64,000 nt of DNA from assembly GCF_002831665.1 (NCBI RefSeq), contig NZ_CP025118.1, positions 2,232,001-2,296,000 of the forward strand. Reading direction: 5' to 3'. The notes under the pieces were generated by a model. It made no database searches. It saw nothing but the letters and a program-made list of their open reading frames with translations, and was not told the DNA's origin. The position numbers were made by a program, and so were the translations under genes. This document shows positions 37,405-47,795 of the stretch, one piece after another (the stretch's first letter is position 1; each line of letters opens with the position of its first letter). Origin of the DNA: Lacinutrix sp. Bg11-31 (GTDB lineage Bacteria; Bacteroidota; Bacteroidia; Flavobacteriales; Flavobacteriaceae).

Positions 37405-38388
37405 TTAAAAATAATTTGCTTTTAATTTTAAACCTTCAGATTCTTCAAAACCATACATTAAATTCATATTTTGGACCGCTTGTCCAGAAGCACCTTTTAA
37501 TAAATTATCAATGATACTTGTTACTAGTAATTTGTTTTCATGCTTATGTAAATGAAGAATACATTTATTAGTATTAACAACCTGTTTTAAATGAATCTCT
37601 TCATCTGAAACCACAGTAAAAGCAGCTTCTTTATAAAATTCTGAATACATTTTTTTAGCATCTTCTAAACTGCCTTCAAATTTGGTATAAAGTGTAGCAA
37701 AAATCCCTCTTGAAAAATCGCCTCGATTAGGCATAAAATTTATTTCTGAAGAGAAATCAGATTGTAATTGATTTACTGTCTGGTTAATTTCACCTAAATG
37801 CTGGTGTGTAAATGCTTTGTAATGCGAAAAATTATTATCTCTCCATGTAAAATGTGTAGTTGCAGATAATGATGTTCCTGCTCCAGTTGCCCCAGTTACT
37901 GCATTAATATGCACATCGTTTTTTAAAACTTTAGCTTTAGCTAATGGTAATAATGCAGATTGAATTGCTGTGGCAAAACAACCTGGATTTGCTATATAAT
38001 TAGCTTTTTTAATTGCCTCTTTATTTAATTCTGGCAAACCGTAAACAAATGTTTTACCTTCAAAAATCTCATCTTTATTCAATCTGAAATCATTACTTAA
38101 ATCAATAATTTTAGTGTTTTCTGAAAAGGTGTTTTTCTCTAAAAAGGCTTTTGAATTTCCATGTCCAAGACACAAGAATAACACATCTACTTCAGTATTT
38201 ATTTCGCTTGAAAACACTAAATCTGTACTGCCAATTAAATCCTGGTGTATCTTATATATTTTATTGCCTGCATTAGATGTACTGTATACAAAATTGAGGT
38301 TTACTTTATTATGATTTAACAACAACCTAATCAACTCACCAGCTGTATAACCTGCTCCACCAATGATTCCTGTTTCTAATTTTTTCAT
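37405..38388 (-). CDS. argC: N-acetyl-gamma-glutamyl-phosphate reductase
   Basis: 327 residues. Reduces the acylglutamyl phosphate to the semialdehyde. NADPH motif GIIGGAGYTAGELIRLL, catalytic cysteine in ANPGCFATAIQ, and the substrate-site motif NAVTGATGAGTSL. Full length for the type I family. It lies between argG (53 bases upstream) and proC (157 bases downstream, across a repeat element). Confidence 0.95.
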   Translation of the reverse strand: MKKLETGIIGGAGYTAGELIRLLLNHNKVNLNFVYSTSNAGNKIYKIHQDLIGSTDLVFSSEINTEVDVLFLCLGHGNSKAFLEKNTFSENTKIIDLSNDFRLNKDEIFEGKTFVYGLPELNKEAIKKANYIANPGCFATAIQSALLPLAKAKVLKNDVHINAVTGATGAGTSLSATTHFTWRDNNFSHYKAFTHQHLGEINQTVNQLQSDFSSEINFMPNRGDFSRGIFATLYTKFEGSLEDAKKMYSEFYKEAAFTVVSDEEIHLKQVVNTNKCILHLHKHENKLLVTSIIDNLLKGASGQAVQNMNLMYGFEESEGLKLKANYF

Positions 38389-38404
38389 TTTGATTCTTTT
38401 ACTT

Positions 38405-38433
38405 TGAGATTCTTCGCTTAGCTCTGAATGACA
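38405..38433. repeat. Short hairpin in the argG-argC gap
   Basis: GAGATTCTTCGCTTAGCTC followed by TGAATGACA. It ends in the AATGACA tail shared by other small hairpins here. Confidence 0.35.
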
Positions 38434-38441
38434 ATTAATCT

Positions 38442-39623
38442 TTAAGAGTTTACTTGTTGATAGATTTTATTTTGATTCCCTATAATTTTAATAAATCCTT
38501 TTGCCTCATCTGCAGTCCAACCTTTATTTTCTTCGCCATAACTTCCAAATTTTGCATTCATTAAATCGTGCTTAGAAATAATTCCATCTACGGTAAAATG
38601 ATATGGTTTAAGTGTTACAAAAACATCTCCAGAAACTTTATCTTGACTGCTCTGCAAAAAGGCCTCCATGTCTCGCATTACAGGATCTAAATACTGACCT
38701 TCATGTAGATGCATTCCGTAGAAACTTGATAGATAATCTTTGTGCTGTAATTGCCACTTGGTCAACGTATGCTTCTCTAATAAATGATGCGCTTTTATAG
38801 TAATTAATGCTGCTGCTGCTTCAAAACCAACACGTCCTTTAATACCTACAATAGTATCTCCAACATGAATATCTCTTCCAATAGCGTAAGCAGAAGCTAA
38901 ATTATTTAGAAGCTCTATGTTCTTTTCTGCAGAAGCTGCCTTTCCGTTTAAAGCGACTAATTCTCCTTTATCAAAACTTAATACCACCTTATCTTCTCCT
39001 TCTTTTTTTAATTGCGACGGATAAGCCGTTTCTGGTAATGGTTTTTCAGAAGTTAAAGTTTCTTCTCCACCAACACTTGTTCCCCAAAGTCCTTTGTTAA
39101 CAGAGTACTTTGCTTTTTCCCAAGAGGCTTCAATACCATTTTCTTTTAGGTAATCAATTTCTTGTTGTCTACTTAAACTTCCATCTCTAATTGGCGTGAT
39201 AATTTTAATATTAGGAGCTAAGGTTTGAAAAATCATATCAAAACGTACTTGATCATTTCCAGCTCCTGTACTACCATGTGCGATAAATTCGGCATCAATA
39301 CTTTTTGCGTATTCAATAATCTCGATAGCCTGAATAATACGCTCTGCACTTACAGATAATGGATACGAATTATTTTTAAGCACATTCCCAAAAATTAAAT
39401 ACTTTACAACTTTTTTATAAAAAGTGGCAACTGCGTCAATATTTTTATAGGTAGAAACACCCATTTTATATGCATTGCTTTCAATCTCTTTTATTTCTTC
39501 TGAAGTAAAACCTCCTGTATTTACACTAACAGCGTGCACATCGTATCCTGCCTTACTTAAACTTACTGCGCAATATGAAGTATCTAATCCTCCACTATAT
39601 GCTATAACTAGTTTTTTACTCAT
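38442..39623 (-). CDS. argG: Argininosuccinate synthase
   Basis: 393 residues. Joins citrulline and aspartate using ATP. The PP-loop AYSGGLDTSY at the N-terminus and the ATP-site THGSTGAGNDQVRF-type motif (here AHGSTGAGNDQVRFD) are present. It overlaps the preceding acyltransferase gene by 8 bases, so it is the second cistron of the operon. Confidence 0.96.
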   Translation of the reverse strand: MSKKLVIAYSGGLDTSYCAVSLSKAGYDVHAVSVNTGGFTSEEIKEIESNAYKMGVSTYKNIDAVATFYKKVVKYLIFGNVLKNNSYPLSVSAERIIQAIEIIEYAKSIDAEFIAHGSTGAGNDQVRFDMIFQTLAPNIKIITPIRDGSLSRQQEIDYLKENGIEASWEKAKYSVNKGLWGTSVGGEETLTSEKPLPETAYPSQLKKEGEDKVVLSFDKGELVALNGKAASAEKNIELLNNLASAYAIGRDIHVGDTIVGIKGRVGFEAAAALITIKAHHLLEKHTLTKWQLQHKDYLSSFYGMHLHEGQYLDPVMRDMEAFLQSSQDKVSGDVFVTLKPYHFTVDGIISKHDLMNAKFGSYGEENKGWTADEAKGFIKIIGNQNKIYQQVNS

Positions 39624-40245
39624 CTCTCTTTTCTTTTTTAAGGAACATAGATTGCTTAATGTTTTTCAATCTGGTCCATACTTTTTTATCATGATTATTT
39701 ACTTCTGGCTTTGTAACCTCCTTTTTAGAAGAATCATACAACATACCAGTACATAAGCACATTTTCTGCTCTGTTCTTGTTAAGACATCGAAATTTTTGC
39801 AAGTCTGACAGCCATTCCAAAAGGATTGATCGTCTGTTAATTCTGAAAACGTAACCGGTTTATAACCTAAATCACTATTCATTTTCATAACCGCTAAACC
39901 AGTAGTAATACTAAACACTTTCGCGTCTGGAAACTTGGTTCTAGAGTGCTCGAATATTCGTTGTTTAATCTGCTTGGCTAAACCCATATTTCTAAAATCT
40001 GGATGTACAATTAAACCAGAATTTGCAACAAATTTGCCATGACTCCATTGTTCGATATAGCAAAATCCAGCAAATTTATCATCATCTAAAGCGATAACAG
40101 CATTACCATTTTCCATTTTGGTAATGACGTATTCTGGTTTACGTTTTGCAATACCAGTTCCTCTAACTTGGGCAGCCTCTGCAATAGTTTCGCAAATAAT
40201 GTTTGCGTAAATACTATGCGATTTATTAGCAATAACAATTTCCAT
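39616..40245 (-). CDS. GNAT acyltransferase, candidate N-acylglutamate synthase
   Basis: 209 residues and the first structural gene of the arginine operon. The acetyl-CoA core is visible at about 75-130 (LIVHPDFRNMGLAKQIKQRI is the P-loop helix region). No classical argA and no argJ is seen in the window, and this operon has every other step, so it is the best candidate to acylate glutamate. A C-terminal extension carries two cysteine pairs, C146/C149 and C163/C165, resembling a small metal site. The activity itself is inferred from position; only the GNAT fold is read from sequence. Confidence 0.75.
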   Translation of the reverse strand: MEIVIANKSHSIYANIICETIAEAAQVRGTGIAKRKPEYVITKMENGNAVIALDDDKFAGFCYIEQWSHGKFVANSGLIVHPDFRNMGLAKQIKQRIFEHSRTKFPDAKVFSITTGLAVMKMNSDLGYKPVTFSELTDDQSFWNGCQTCKNFDVLTRTEQKMCLCTGMLYDSSKKEVTKPEVNNHDKKVWTRLKNIKQSMFLKKEKRDE

Positions 40246-40478
40246 TGTAATTGAGTTTTAAATTAAAAAATGTGATAATTTTTGTTTTTGAAAGCAGAAC
40301 CGGACTCACCTTAGTTCTATAAATAGAAGTACACCCTAAGGGCGACGACGGAAAATTGGACGTATGTACAACCAATTATTATTTCTAATAACTGTATTTA
40401 AAAATGTAAATATTTGTGATGGATTGTTCAATGTGAAAAAAAATAAAAACTATTAACTAAAAAGCTGAAGTATGCGTA
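40246..40478 (-). promoter_or_regulatory. Structured 5' leader RNA of the arginine operon
   Basis: A 233-base untranslated stretch between the Arg leader peptide and the first operon gene. On the minus strand it contains a hairpin AATTGG...CCAATT, the palindrome CCCTTAGGG, and TTCTATTTATAGAA nested inside CCTTA...TAAGG. CGTCGTC at 40344-40350 is the exact complement of GACGACG within the Arg codons at 40486-40492, 136 bases away. No hairpin followed directly by a T-run is obvious, so control might act on translation or through Rho. The mechanism is inferred. Confidence 0.5.
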
Positions 40479-40499
40479 TTAGCGACGTCGTCTGCGCAT
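40479..40499 (-). CDS. Arginine leader peptide (MRRRRR)
   Basis: A six-codon reading frame, ATG CGC AGA CGA CGT CGC TAA, encoding Met and five Arg. It is GC-rich in an AT-rich intergenic region and lies 233 bases upstream of the first gene of the arginine operon, on the same strand. Using four different Arg codons makes a stall depend on overall arginyl-tRNA supply. This is the hallmark of leader-peptide control, as known for trp, his and ilv operons. A weak promoter-like TAGATTTA is at 40546-40553. Translation is not shown by the sequence alone, but chance is an unlikely explanation. Confidence 0.8.
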   Translation of the reverse strand: MRRRRR

Positions 40500-40681
40500 T
40501 GGCAAACTTGTGGGTCTTTCGTTTTTATTTTTAATTAACATATAGTAAATCTATAAATTTATTTAATACTTAAGCTTATTAAATCTGATTATTAACTAAT
40601 TTTTATGTGATTCATAAAATTTTGACTGTTAGCTAATTATAATCGTGATTTTTATCAAAAAAAAAATAAAAAATATTCTAA

Positions 40682-41950
40682 CTAAACTAAGAATTGAAAT
40701 AAATCTGGCTTATCATTTAGGTAATCTCCATAGAAGTTATGAAGTTTCATTTTGGTAATTAAAGGCTCTAAATCTGCAGGTGATTTAAGCTCCAATCCAA
40801 CAACAGCGACGTCATTTTCACGGTTTGCTTTTTTTGTATATTCAAAATGAGTGATATCATCGTTTGGACCAAGAATATCTACTACAAAATCTCTTAAAGC
40901 TCCCGAACGTTGTGGAAACTTTACAATAAAATAGTGTTTTAAATTGGCATACAATAATGCACGTTCCTTGATTTCGGCAGTACGCGTGATATCGTTATTA
41001 CTTCCGCTAATTACGCAAACCACGTTTTTTCCTTTTATTTCTTCGGAAAACTGTTCTAATGCAGAAAGACTTAAAGCTCCTGCAGGCTCTACAATAATAG
41101 CATCTTTATTATATAAATCTAAAATGGTTTGACACACCTTACCTTCATCTACCGTAACCACGCGATGCAAAGTTTCTTTACATATTGCGAAATTTAAATC
41201 GCCAACACGTTTAACAGCAGCTCCATCTACAAAACTATCTATAGTCTTTAACTCTGTATTTTTATTATTTCTAATAGAAGTTAACATTGCTGGCGCTCCT
41301 TTTGGCTCCACACTAATAATCTTTGTTTCTGGTGATAAAATTTTAAAAATTGATGATAATCCAGCGGCAAGTCCGCCACCACCAACTGGTACAAAAACAT
41401 AATGAATTGGATGCTCCTTAGCCTGATCTATAATCTCTAAACCAACAGTTGCCTGGCCTTCAATAACTTTCTCATCATTAAAAGGATGAATAAATGTTTT
41501 ATTCAGCGCTTCGCACTGTTTCATCGCTGCATGATAAGCGTCATCAAAAGTATCACCTACCAAAACAACATCTACATAGTCCTCTCCAAACATTTTAACC
41601 TGCTCCACCTTTTGATTTGGTGTAGGAGATGGCATAAATATGGTTCCTTTAATTTTTAGAAGCTTACACGAAATAGCCACTCCTTGGGCATGATTACCTG
41701 CACTTGCACATACAATTTCATTTTCTATTTGAGTCGCATTCAAAGATGAAATCTTATTATAAGATCCTCGAATTTTATACGAACGTACTTCTTGTAAATC
41801 CTCTCTTTTAAAAAATATATTAGCTCCAAAATGCTTAGAATAGCGCGCATTCCTCATAAGAGGCGTTACAGTTGCAATGCCTTTTAGTTTATTTGCGGCA
41901 GCTTCTACAGCTTCTAGAGTAGGTCTATATGTTGTTTTAGTTTCTTCCAT
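40682..41950 (-). CDS. ilvA: Threonine dehydratase
   Basis: 422 residues. Deaminates threonine to 2-oxobutanoate, the entry to isoleucine. PLP lysine in EVRSYKIRGSYN, cofactor glycine loop PVGGGGLAAGL, and SAGNHAQGVA. The C-terminal 85 residues form a single ACT-like regulatory domain (LKHYFIVKFPQRSGALRDFV), shorter than the two-domain E. coli enzyme, so isoleucine control may be simpler. Last gene of the ilv operon. No clear terminator is seen between it and the arginine leader. Confidence 0.94.
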   Translation of the reverse strand: MEETKTTYRPTLEAVEAAANKLKGIATVTPLMRNARYSKHFGANIFFKREDLQEVRSYKIRGSYNKISSLNATQIENEIVCASAGNHAQGVAISCKLLKIKGTIFMPSPTPNQKVEQVKMFGEDYVDVVLVGDTFDDAYHAAMKQCEALNKTFIHPFNDEKVIEGQATVGLEIIDQAKEHPIHYVFVPVGGGGLAAGLSSIFKILSPETKIISVEPKGAPAMLTSIRNNKNTELKTIDSFVDGAAVKRVGDLNFAICKETLHRVVTVDEGKVCQTILDLYNKDAIIVEPAGALSLSALEQFSEEIKGKNVVCVISGSNNDITRTAEIKERALLYANLKHYFIVKFPQRSGALRDFVVDILGPNDDITHFEYTKKANRENDVAVVGLELKSPADLEPLITKMKLHNFYGDYLNDKPDLFQFLV

Positions 41951-41956
41951 GTTTAA

Positions 41957-42037
41957 ATCCTACAAAAGCAGGAGTTTAATCCTGCTTTCTCATAATTTCA
42001 TTCTATTTATAGATTCCTGCCTTCGCAGGAATGACAC
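41957..42037. repeat. Two adjacent hairpins between ilvC and ilvA
   Basis: AAGCAGGA...TCCTGCTTT at 41966-41988, and CCTGCCTTCGCAGG followed by AATGACA at 42016-42036. They may process or stabilise the ilv transcript. Confidence 0.6.
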
Positions 42038-42042
42038 TATAT

Positions 42043-43545
42043 TTATGCTAAAACTGAATCTTCAGTCTTTACATCCGATTTTATAATTTTCATTGCTGTC
42101 ATTGCAGCTCTTAATCGTTTTCCGACTGCTTCGATTGGATGGTTTCTAATCGCATCGTTTATTGCAATTAATTCAATATTATCTACTCCATTTTCCTTAG
42201 AAAATGATTTACCAATAATATCTGTATCTACCGTTTTCATGAAATCTGTTAATAACGGTTTACAAGCATGATCAAATAAATAACAACCATATTCTGCAGT
42301 ATCCGAAATTACTCTGTTCATTTCAAATAATTTCTTTCTAGCAATTGTGTTTGCTATTAATGGTAATTCGTGAAGTGATTCGTAATAAGCAGAATCTTCA
42401 ATAATCCCTGCACTTACCATAGTTTCGTAAGCTAGCTCTACACCAGATTTCACAAATGCTACTAATAATGTACCGTGATCAAAATACTCTTGCTCAGAAA
42501 TATGATTAGGTGTTAAAGCTGTTTTTTCAAAAGCAGTTTCACCTGTTGCAGCTCTCCATTTTAAAAGGTTTACATCATCATTTGCCCAATCTTCCATCAT
42601 TGTTTTTGAGAAATGACCAGAAATAATATCATCCATATGCTTTTCGAATAACGGACGCATGATATCTTTTAATTCTTCAGATAATTGGTAAGCTTTTACT
42701 TTTGCTGGATTAGATAAACGATCCATCATGTTTGTAATTCCACCATGCTTTAAAGCTTCGGTAATTGTTTCCCAACCAAACTGAATTAATTTCCCAGCAT
42801 AACCAGGCTCAATACCTTGTGCTACCATTTTATCAAACGATAAAATCGCACCTGTTTGTAACAAACCACACAAAATAGTTTGCTCTCCCATTAAATCACT
42901 TTTCACCTCAGCTACAAAAGAAGATTCTAAAACTCCTGCTCGATGACCTCCTGTTGCAGCAGCATAGGCTTTTGCTTGAGCCCAACCTTTATTTTCAGGA
43001 TCGTTTTCTGGATGTACAGCAATTAATGTTGGCACACCAAAACCACGCTTATACTCTTCTCTAACCTCTGTTCCTGGACACTTTGGAGCGACCATAATAA
43101 CAGTAATATCTTTTCTTACCTCAGTACCTTCTTCTACAATATTAAATCCGTGAGAATAGCTTAATGTCGCTCCTTTTTTCATTAAAGGCATCACCGCTTT
43201 TACCACGTTTGTATGTTGCTTATCTGGTGTTAAGTTTAAAACTAAATCTGCAGTTGGAATTAACTCTTGATAAGTACCCACTATAAACCCGTTAGAATTT
43301 GCATTTTTAAAAGACTCACGTTGTTCATCAATTGCAACTTGTCTTAATGTGTACGAAATATCTAAGCCAGAATCTCTCATATTTAATCCTTGGTTTAAAC
43401 CTTGCGCTCCGCAACCAACAATTACAATTTTTTTTCCTTTTAATGCATTTACACCATCTTCAAATTCTGAAGCATCCATGAACCTACATTTACCTAATTG
43501 ATCTAATTGATTTCTTAATGATAATGTGTTAAAGTAATTTGACAT
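42043..43545 (-). CDS. ilvC: Ketol-acid reductoisomerase, long class II form
   Basis: 500 residues, the long form as in E. coli (short class I enzymes have about 330). Rearranges and reduces acetolactate or acetohydroxybutyrate with NADPH. Rossmann motif [21 protein letters not shown]; metal-site motifs in the duplicated helical domain ([27 protein letters not shown]). ilvN lies 11 bases upstream. Confidence 0.96.
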   Translation of the reverse strand: MSNYFNTLSLRNQLDQLGKCRFMDASEFEDGVNALKGKKIVIVGCGAQGLNQGLNMRDSGLDISYTLRQVAIDEQRESFKNANSNGFIVGTYQELIPTADLVLNLTPDKQHTNVVKAVMPLMKKGATLSYSHGFNIVEEGTEVRKDITVIMVAPKCPGTEVREEYKRGFGVPTLIAVHPENDPENKGWAQAKAYAAATGGHRAGVLESSFVAEVKSDLMGEQTILCGLLQTGAILSFDKMVAQGIEPGYAGKLIQFGWETITEALKHGGITNMMDRLSNPAKVKAYQLSEELKDIMRPLFEKHMDDIISGHFSKTMMEDWANDDVNLLKWRAATGETAFEKTALTPNHISEQEYFDHGTLLVAFVKSGVELAYETMVSAGIIEDSAYYESLHELPLIANTIARKKLFEMNRVISDTAEYGCYLFDHACKPLLTDFMKTVDTDIIGKSFSKENGVDNIELIAINDAIRNHPIEAVGKRLRAAMTAMKIIKSDVKTEDSVLA

Positions 43546-43556
43546 TGTATTGTTTT

Positions 43557-44084
43557 TTATTGATTAAATGCTACAAGCATTTTTGATATTTCCATTGGTT
43601 CTTTAGTCACAGCAATACGTCCTGAACGTGTAAATTGAAGGATCCCAAAAACCGTTAATTCTCTATGTAATAAATCTATTTCTTCTTTTCTACCAGACTT
43701 TTCAATAACAAAAAAGGCTTTGTTAACTGTAACAATTCTGGAATTACTCTCTTTAATTATATTCTGAATTTGGCGTTCATCAAACAATAAATCAGATTTC
43801 ATTTTAAAGATGCATGATTCTTGATAAATTGTTTCGTCTTCTGTATGATAGTACGCTTTAATAACTTCGACTTGTTTCTCTATTTGACCAATAATTTTTT
43901 TCATTTGATCTTCAGAAAGCCCAACTACCATAGTCCATTTAGTAACATTTTCAATTTCTGAAACTGAAGAATTAATACTTTCAATATTAATATGTCTTCT
44001 TTGAAAAATAGCTGAAATCCTATTTAATAACCCGATATTATTTTCGGTATAAATGGAAACGGTGTATAAATTATTTTCATTCAT
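43557..44084 (-). CDS. ilvN: Acetolactate synthase regulatory subunit
   Basis: 175 residues. An N-terminal ACT domain ([24 protein letters not shown]) that binds valine in homologs, followed by the C-terminal small-subunit domain. It starts one base after the ilvB stop, as usual for this pair. The name ilvH would be equally valid. Confidence 0.94.
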   Translation of the reverse strand: MNENNLYTVSIYTENNIGLLNRISAIFQRRHINIESINSSVSEIENVTKWTMVVGLSEDQMKKIIGQIEKQVEVIKAYYHTEDETIYQESCIFKMKSDLLFDERQIQNIIKESNSRIVTVNKAFFVIEKSGRKEEIDLLHRELTVFGILQFTRSGRIAVTKEPMEISKMLVAFNQ

Positions 44085-44085
44085 A

Positions 44086-45819
44086 TTATTCTAATCTTAT
44101 ATCTGAAACTGACGCTCCTGTTGGTATCATTGGAAAAACTTTCCCTTCTTTTTCTACACAAACCTCTAAAAAATAAGGTCCATCTGTGTTTATCATTTTA
44201 GCAACTGCGTCTTTAAGCTCTTCTCTTTTTGTTACTTTTTGCGCATCTATGTAATAGCCTTTTGCAATAGCGACAAAGTCTGGATTTGTCATTTCTGTAG
44301 ATGCATAACGTCTATCAAAAAACATTTCTTGCCATTGCCTTACCATTCCTAAAAACTCGTTGTTTAAAACAACAATTTTAACAGGTACTTTTTGTTGGAA
44401 AATAGTGCCCAATTCCTGAATAGTCATTTGATAGCCACCATCTCCAGAGATAGAAATCACCTCACGTTCTGGTGCTGCCATTTTTGCTCCAATTGCAGCA
44501 GGAAGACCAAAGCCCATTGTCCCTAAACCTCCAGATGTAATATTGCTTCTAGTTTTGTTGAAATTTGCATAACGACAAGCTATCATTTGGTGCTGCCCAA
44601 CATCGCTAACAATTGCTGCATCTCCTTTTGTTTGTATATTAATTTCTTTTAAAACCTCAGCCATTGTTAATCCTTCTTTGGTAGGATACAAATCGTCTTT
44701 TATAACTTTTTCATATTCAATAGCATATAAATCTTTGAATTTTTGATGCCATTCTGGATGTGTTTTTTCTTCTAAAAGCGGCAATAAGGCAGCTAAACTT
44801 TCTTTTGCATCCCCTAAAACTGCTACTTCTGTTTTTACATTTTTATCTATTTCGGCTGGATCAATTTCAAAATGAATCACTTTTGCTTGCTTTGCATATG
44901 TCGATAAACTTCCTGTTACACGATCGTCAAAACGCATTCCTATTGCAATTAGAACATCACAGTCGTTAGTTAAAACATTTGGCGCATAATTACCATGCAT
45001 ACCAACCATACCAATATTTAAAGGATGCGACGTTGGAATTGCTCCTGCACCTAAAATAGTCCAAGCCGAAGGGATTCCTGCTTTTTCAACTACTGCTTTA
45101 AATTGCGCTTCTGCCTCACCTAAAGAAACACCTTGTCCCCAAACTATCATTGGTTTTTTTGCTTCATTAATTATTTTTGCAGCAGCTTGAATTGAATCCG
45201 TATCTATTTTTGGAATAGGAATATAACTCCTTATGCCTTTACATTTTTCGTATTTAAAATCGAATTCTTCAAACTGAGCATCCTTTGTAATGTCTATTAA
45301 AACTGGTCCTGGACGTCCGCTTCTAGCGATGTAAAAGGCTTTCGCCATTGCTTCCGGAATCTGCGATGCTTTAGTAACCTGACAATTCCATTTTGTAACT
45401 GGAGTAGAAATACCAACAATATCAGTTTCTTGAAAAGCATCACTTCCTAATAAATGCGAAGCCACTTGTCCTGTTATGCAAACCATTGGCGTGCTGTCTA
45501 TCTGCGCATCTGCAATACCAGTTATTAAATTAGTAGCTCCAGGTCCTGAGGTTGCAATGCAAACTCCAACTTTTCCAGAAATACGAGCATAACCTTGTGC
45601 AGAATGTGTTGCGCCTTGTTCATGACGTGTTAATACGTGATGAATTTTATCTTGATATTTATAAAGCTCATCATAAACAGGCATTATAGCTCCTCCTGGA
45701 TAACCATAAAGGATATCTACTCCTTCTGCTAATAAACATTTTATGACTGCTTCACTACCAGAAATACGCTCTGTAGTTTGCGTGTTGTTTGCTTCTTTTT
45801 TTATTGCTTTTGTATCCAT
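44086..45819 (-). CDS. ilvB: Acetolactate synthase catalytic subunit
   Basis: 577 residues. ThDP enzyme joining two pyruvates, or pyruvate and 2-oxobutanoate. The catalytic glutamate is in YPGGAIMPVYDELY...RHEQGATHSAQGYAR order, and the ThDP-metal motif GDGGYQMTIQELGT...NNEFLGMVRQWQ is intact. Between it and ilvD is a 134-base gap with a repeat. Confidence 0.96.
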   Translation of the reverse strand: MDTKAIKKEANNTQTTERISGSEAVIKCLLAEGVDILYGYPGGAIMPVYDELYKYQDKIHHVLTRHEQGATHSAQGYARISGKVGVCIATSGPGATNLITGIADAQIDSTPMVCITGQVASHLLGSDAFQETDIVGISTPVTKWNCQVTKASQIPEAMAKAFYIARSGRPGPVLIDITKDAQFEEFDFKYEKCKGIRSYIPIPKIDTDSIQAAAKIINEAKKPMIVWGQGVSLGEAEAQFKAVVEKAGIPSAWTILGAGAIPTSHPLNIGMVGMHGNYAPNVLTNDCDVLIAIGMRFDDRVTGSLSTYAKQAKVIHFEIDPAEIDKNVKTEVAVLGDAKESLAALLPLLEEKTHPEWHQKFKDLYAIEYEKVIKDDLYPTKEGLTMAEVLKEINIQTKGDAAIVSDVGQHQMIACRYANFNKTRSNITSGGLGTMGFGLPAAIGAKMAAPEREVISISGDGGYQMTIQELGTIFQQKVPVKIVVLNNEFLGMVRQWQEMFFDRRYASTEMTNPDFVAIAKGYYIDAQKVTKREELKDAVAKMINTDGPYFLEVCVEKEGKVFPMIPTGASVSDIRLE

Positions 45820-45857
45820 ATTAATCTTGTTAGGATTATTACATTTCTTTAATTGAA

Positions 45858-45906
45858 ATCCTTCGATACTTCGACTGCGCTCAGCACAGACTTACTCAGG
45901 ATGACA
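45858..45906. repeat. CTTCGA...GGATGACA repeat between ilvD and ilvB
   Basis: ATCCTTCGATACTTCGACTG through CTCAGGATGACA: inverted ATCCT/AGGAT ends and GCGCTCAGC in the middle. It shares the ATGACA end of the other small elements. Confidence 0.5.
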
Positions 45907-45953
45907 TGTATTTTAACTTTAGTTTCTCTGTAAAGAGATTATTACGCATTAGT

Positions 45954-47633
45954 TTATTCGTCGGTAATACATCCTTTAGATGCAGACGCTACCATTTTTG
46001 CGTATTTATATAAAATCCCTTTGTTATGTTTTAATGGCGGAGCAACCCATTTTGCTTTTCTTTCTGCTAATTCTTCTTCAGAAATTAAAACGTTTATTGA
46101 GTTATCTTCTGCACTAATTCTAATTTTATCACCAGTTTTTAATATCCCAATAGCGCCTCCAGATTGTGCTTCTGGTGTTATGTGTCCAACCACAAATCCG
46201 TGAGTTCCTCCAGAAAAACGACCATCAGTTATTAAAGCTACAGATTTACCTAATCCGGCTCCCATAATTAGAGACGTTGGCTTTAACATTTCTGGCATTC
46301 CCGGACCTCCTTTTGGACCTACATATCTAATTACAACAACATCACCACGCTCTACTTCTCCATTAGAAATACCTGTATTTGCTGCTTGTTCTCCATCATA
46401 AACCACTGCTTTTCCTTCAAAAAGCAATCCTTCATTTCCGGAAATTTTTGCTACAGCACCTTCTTCTGCAAGATTTCCATACATAATTTGAATATTTCCT
46501 GATGTTTTTAACGCTTTATCTTTTGGATAAATAACATCTTGATCTTCAAACTCCATTGCTTCAACATCTGCCAAATTCTCTGCTAATGTTTTTCCTGTAA
46601 CAGTTAGACAATCACCATGTAAATAACCATTATCTAATAAATATTTCATTATTGCTGGAGTACCTCCAACACTATGAACATCTTCCATTAAGTATTTTCC
46701 TGATGGCTTTAAGTCTGCAATTAAAGGTGTCCTATCGCTTACTTTTTGAAAATCTTCTAAAGTAAATTCGATATCTGCCGCATGTGCAATAGCTAAAAAG
46801 TGTAATACTGCATTAGTAGAACCACCTAATGCATTTACTAAAGCAATTGCATTTTCTAAAGCTTTTTTAGAAATAATATCTAGTGGTTTTAAATCTAATT
46901 CCAATAAGTTTTTAATTGCAATTGCAGTTCTTTCTGATTCTGATAGTTTATTAGGGTTTTCAGCTGGAATAGAAGAGTTATAAGGTAAAGCAAAACCCAT
47001 ACATTCTATCGCAGAAGCCATAGTGTTAGCGGTATACATACCACCACAAGCTCCTGCTCCTGGAATGGCTCTTTTTATGATTTCTCTATATTCTTCTTCT
47101 TCAATTTCTCCAGCTACCTTTTGACCTAAAGCCTCAAATGCTGATACTATATTTAGTTTTTTACCTTTATAATTTCCAGAAGCAATGGTACCACCATACA
47201 TCATAATTGATGGACGATTTAAACGCAACATGGCAATAACTGCTCCTGGCATATTCTTATCACAACCTACAACAGATATTAATGCATCGTAACTTTGCGC
47301 ATTCATAACAGTTTCAATAGAATCTGCGATTATATCCCTTGACGCTAATGAATAATTCATACCAGAGGTACCCATAGAAATACCGTCTGAAACACCAATA
47401 GTGTTAAATCCTAAACCGACTAAGCCAGCAATTTTACATTCTATTTTCACCTCTCCAGCCAATCCATTTAAATGCATATTACAAGGATTACCATCGTAAC
47501 CTGTACTTGCAATACCAATTTGCGCTTTCTGCATGTCTTCATCCGTCAAACCCACTGCATATAGCATTGCTTGTGATGCTGGTTGAGATTGGTCTTGTGT
47601 TAATCTGCTACTGTGTTTATTTAATTTACTCAT
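45954..47633 (-). CDS. ilvD: Dihydroxy-acid dehydratase
   Basis: 559 residues. Dehydrates the dihydroxy acids to the keto acids of valine and isoleucine with an Fe-S cluster. Cysteines in [14 protein letters not shown] and [15 protein letters not shown], and the C-terminal [15 protein letters not shown]. First structural gene of ilvDBNCA. A leader peptide and terminator precede it, so it is the direct target of attenuation. Confidence 0.96.
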   Translation of the reverse strand: MSKLNKHSSRLTQDQSQPASQAMLYAVGLTDEDMQKAQIGIASTGYDGNPCNMHLNGLAGEVKIECKIAGLVGLGFNTIGVSDGISMGTSGMNYSLASRDIIADSIETVMNAQSYDALISVVGCDKNMPGAVIAMLRLNRPSIMMYGGTIASGNYKGKKLNIVSAFEALGQKVAGEIEEEEYREIIKRAIPGAGACGGMYTANTMASAIECMGFALPYNSSIPAENPNKLSESERTAIAIKNLLELDLKPLDIISKKALENAIALVNALGGSTNAVLHFLAIAHAADIEFTLEDFQKVSDRTPLIADLKPSGKYLMEDVHSVGGTPAIMKYLLDNGYLHGDCLTVTGKTLAENLADVEAMEFEDQDVIYPKDKALKTSGNIQIMYGNLAEEGAVAKISGNEGLLFEGKAVVYDGEQAANTGISNGEVERGDVVVIRYVGPKGGPGMPEMLKPTSLIMGAGLGKSVALITDGRFSGGTHGFVVGHITPEAQSGGAIGILKTGDKIRISAEDNSINVLISEEELAERKAKWVAPPLKHNKGILYKYAKMVASASKGCITDE

Positions 47634-47795
47634 AATTTTATTTGCTAAATCTAAAGTACTTGTTTGTTTTCTTTGACAATTAGTGGTTCTTATTTTTACG
47701 CTAAACTCAATACTTATAACATTTATTTAAACCGCTGATTTACAATCAATTAAGCAGCCTCTTTTATGATGTTCAATAGCCTTAATTTTTTATAT

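Noticed and set aside
42043..47633. Possibility that the ilv region carries horizontally acquired genes
   Set aside because: All genes are full length, in conventional order, and their composition and codon style match the neighbours.
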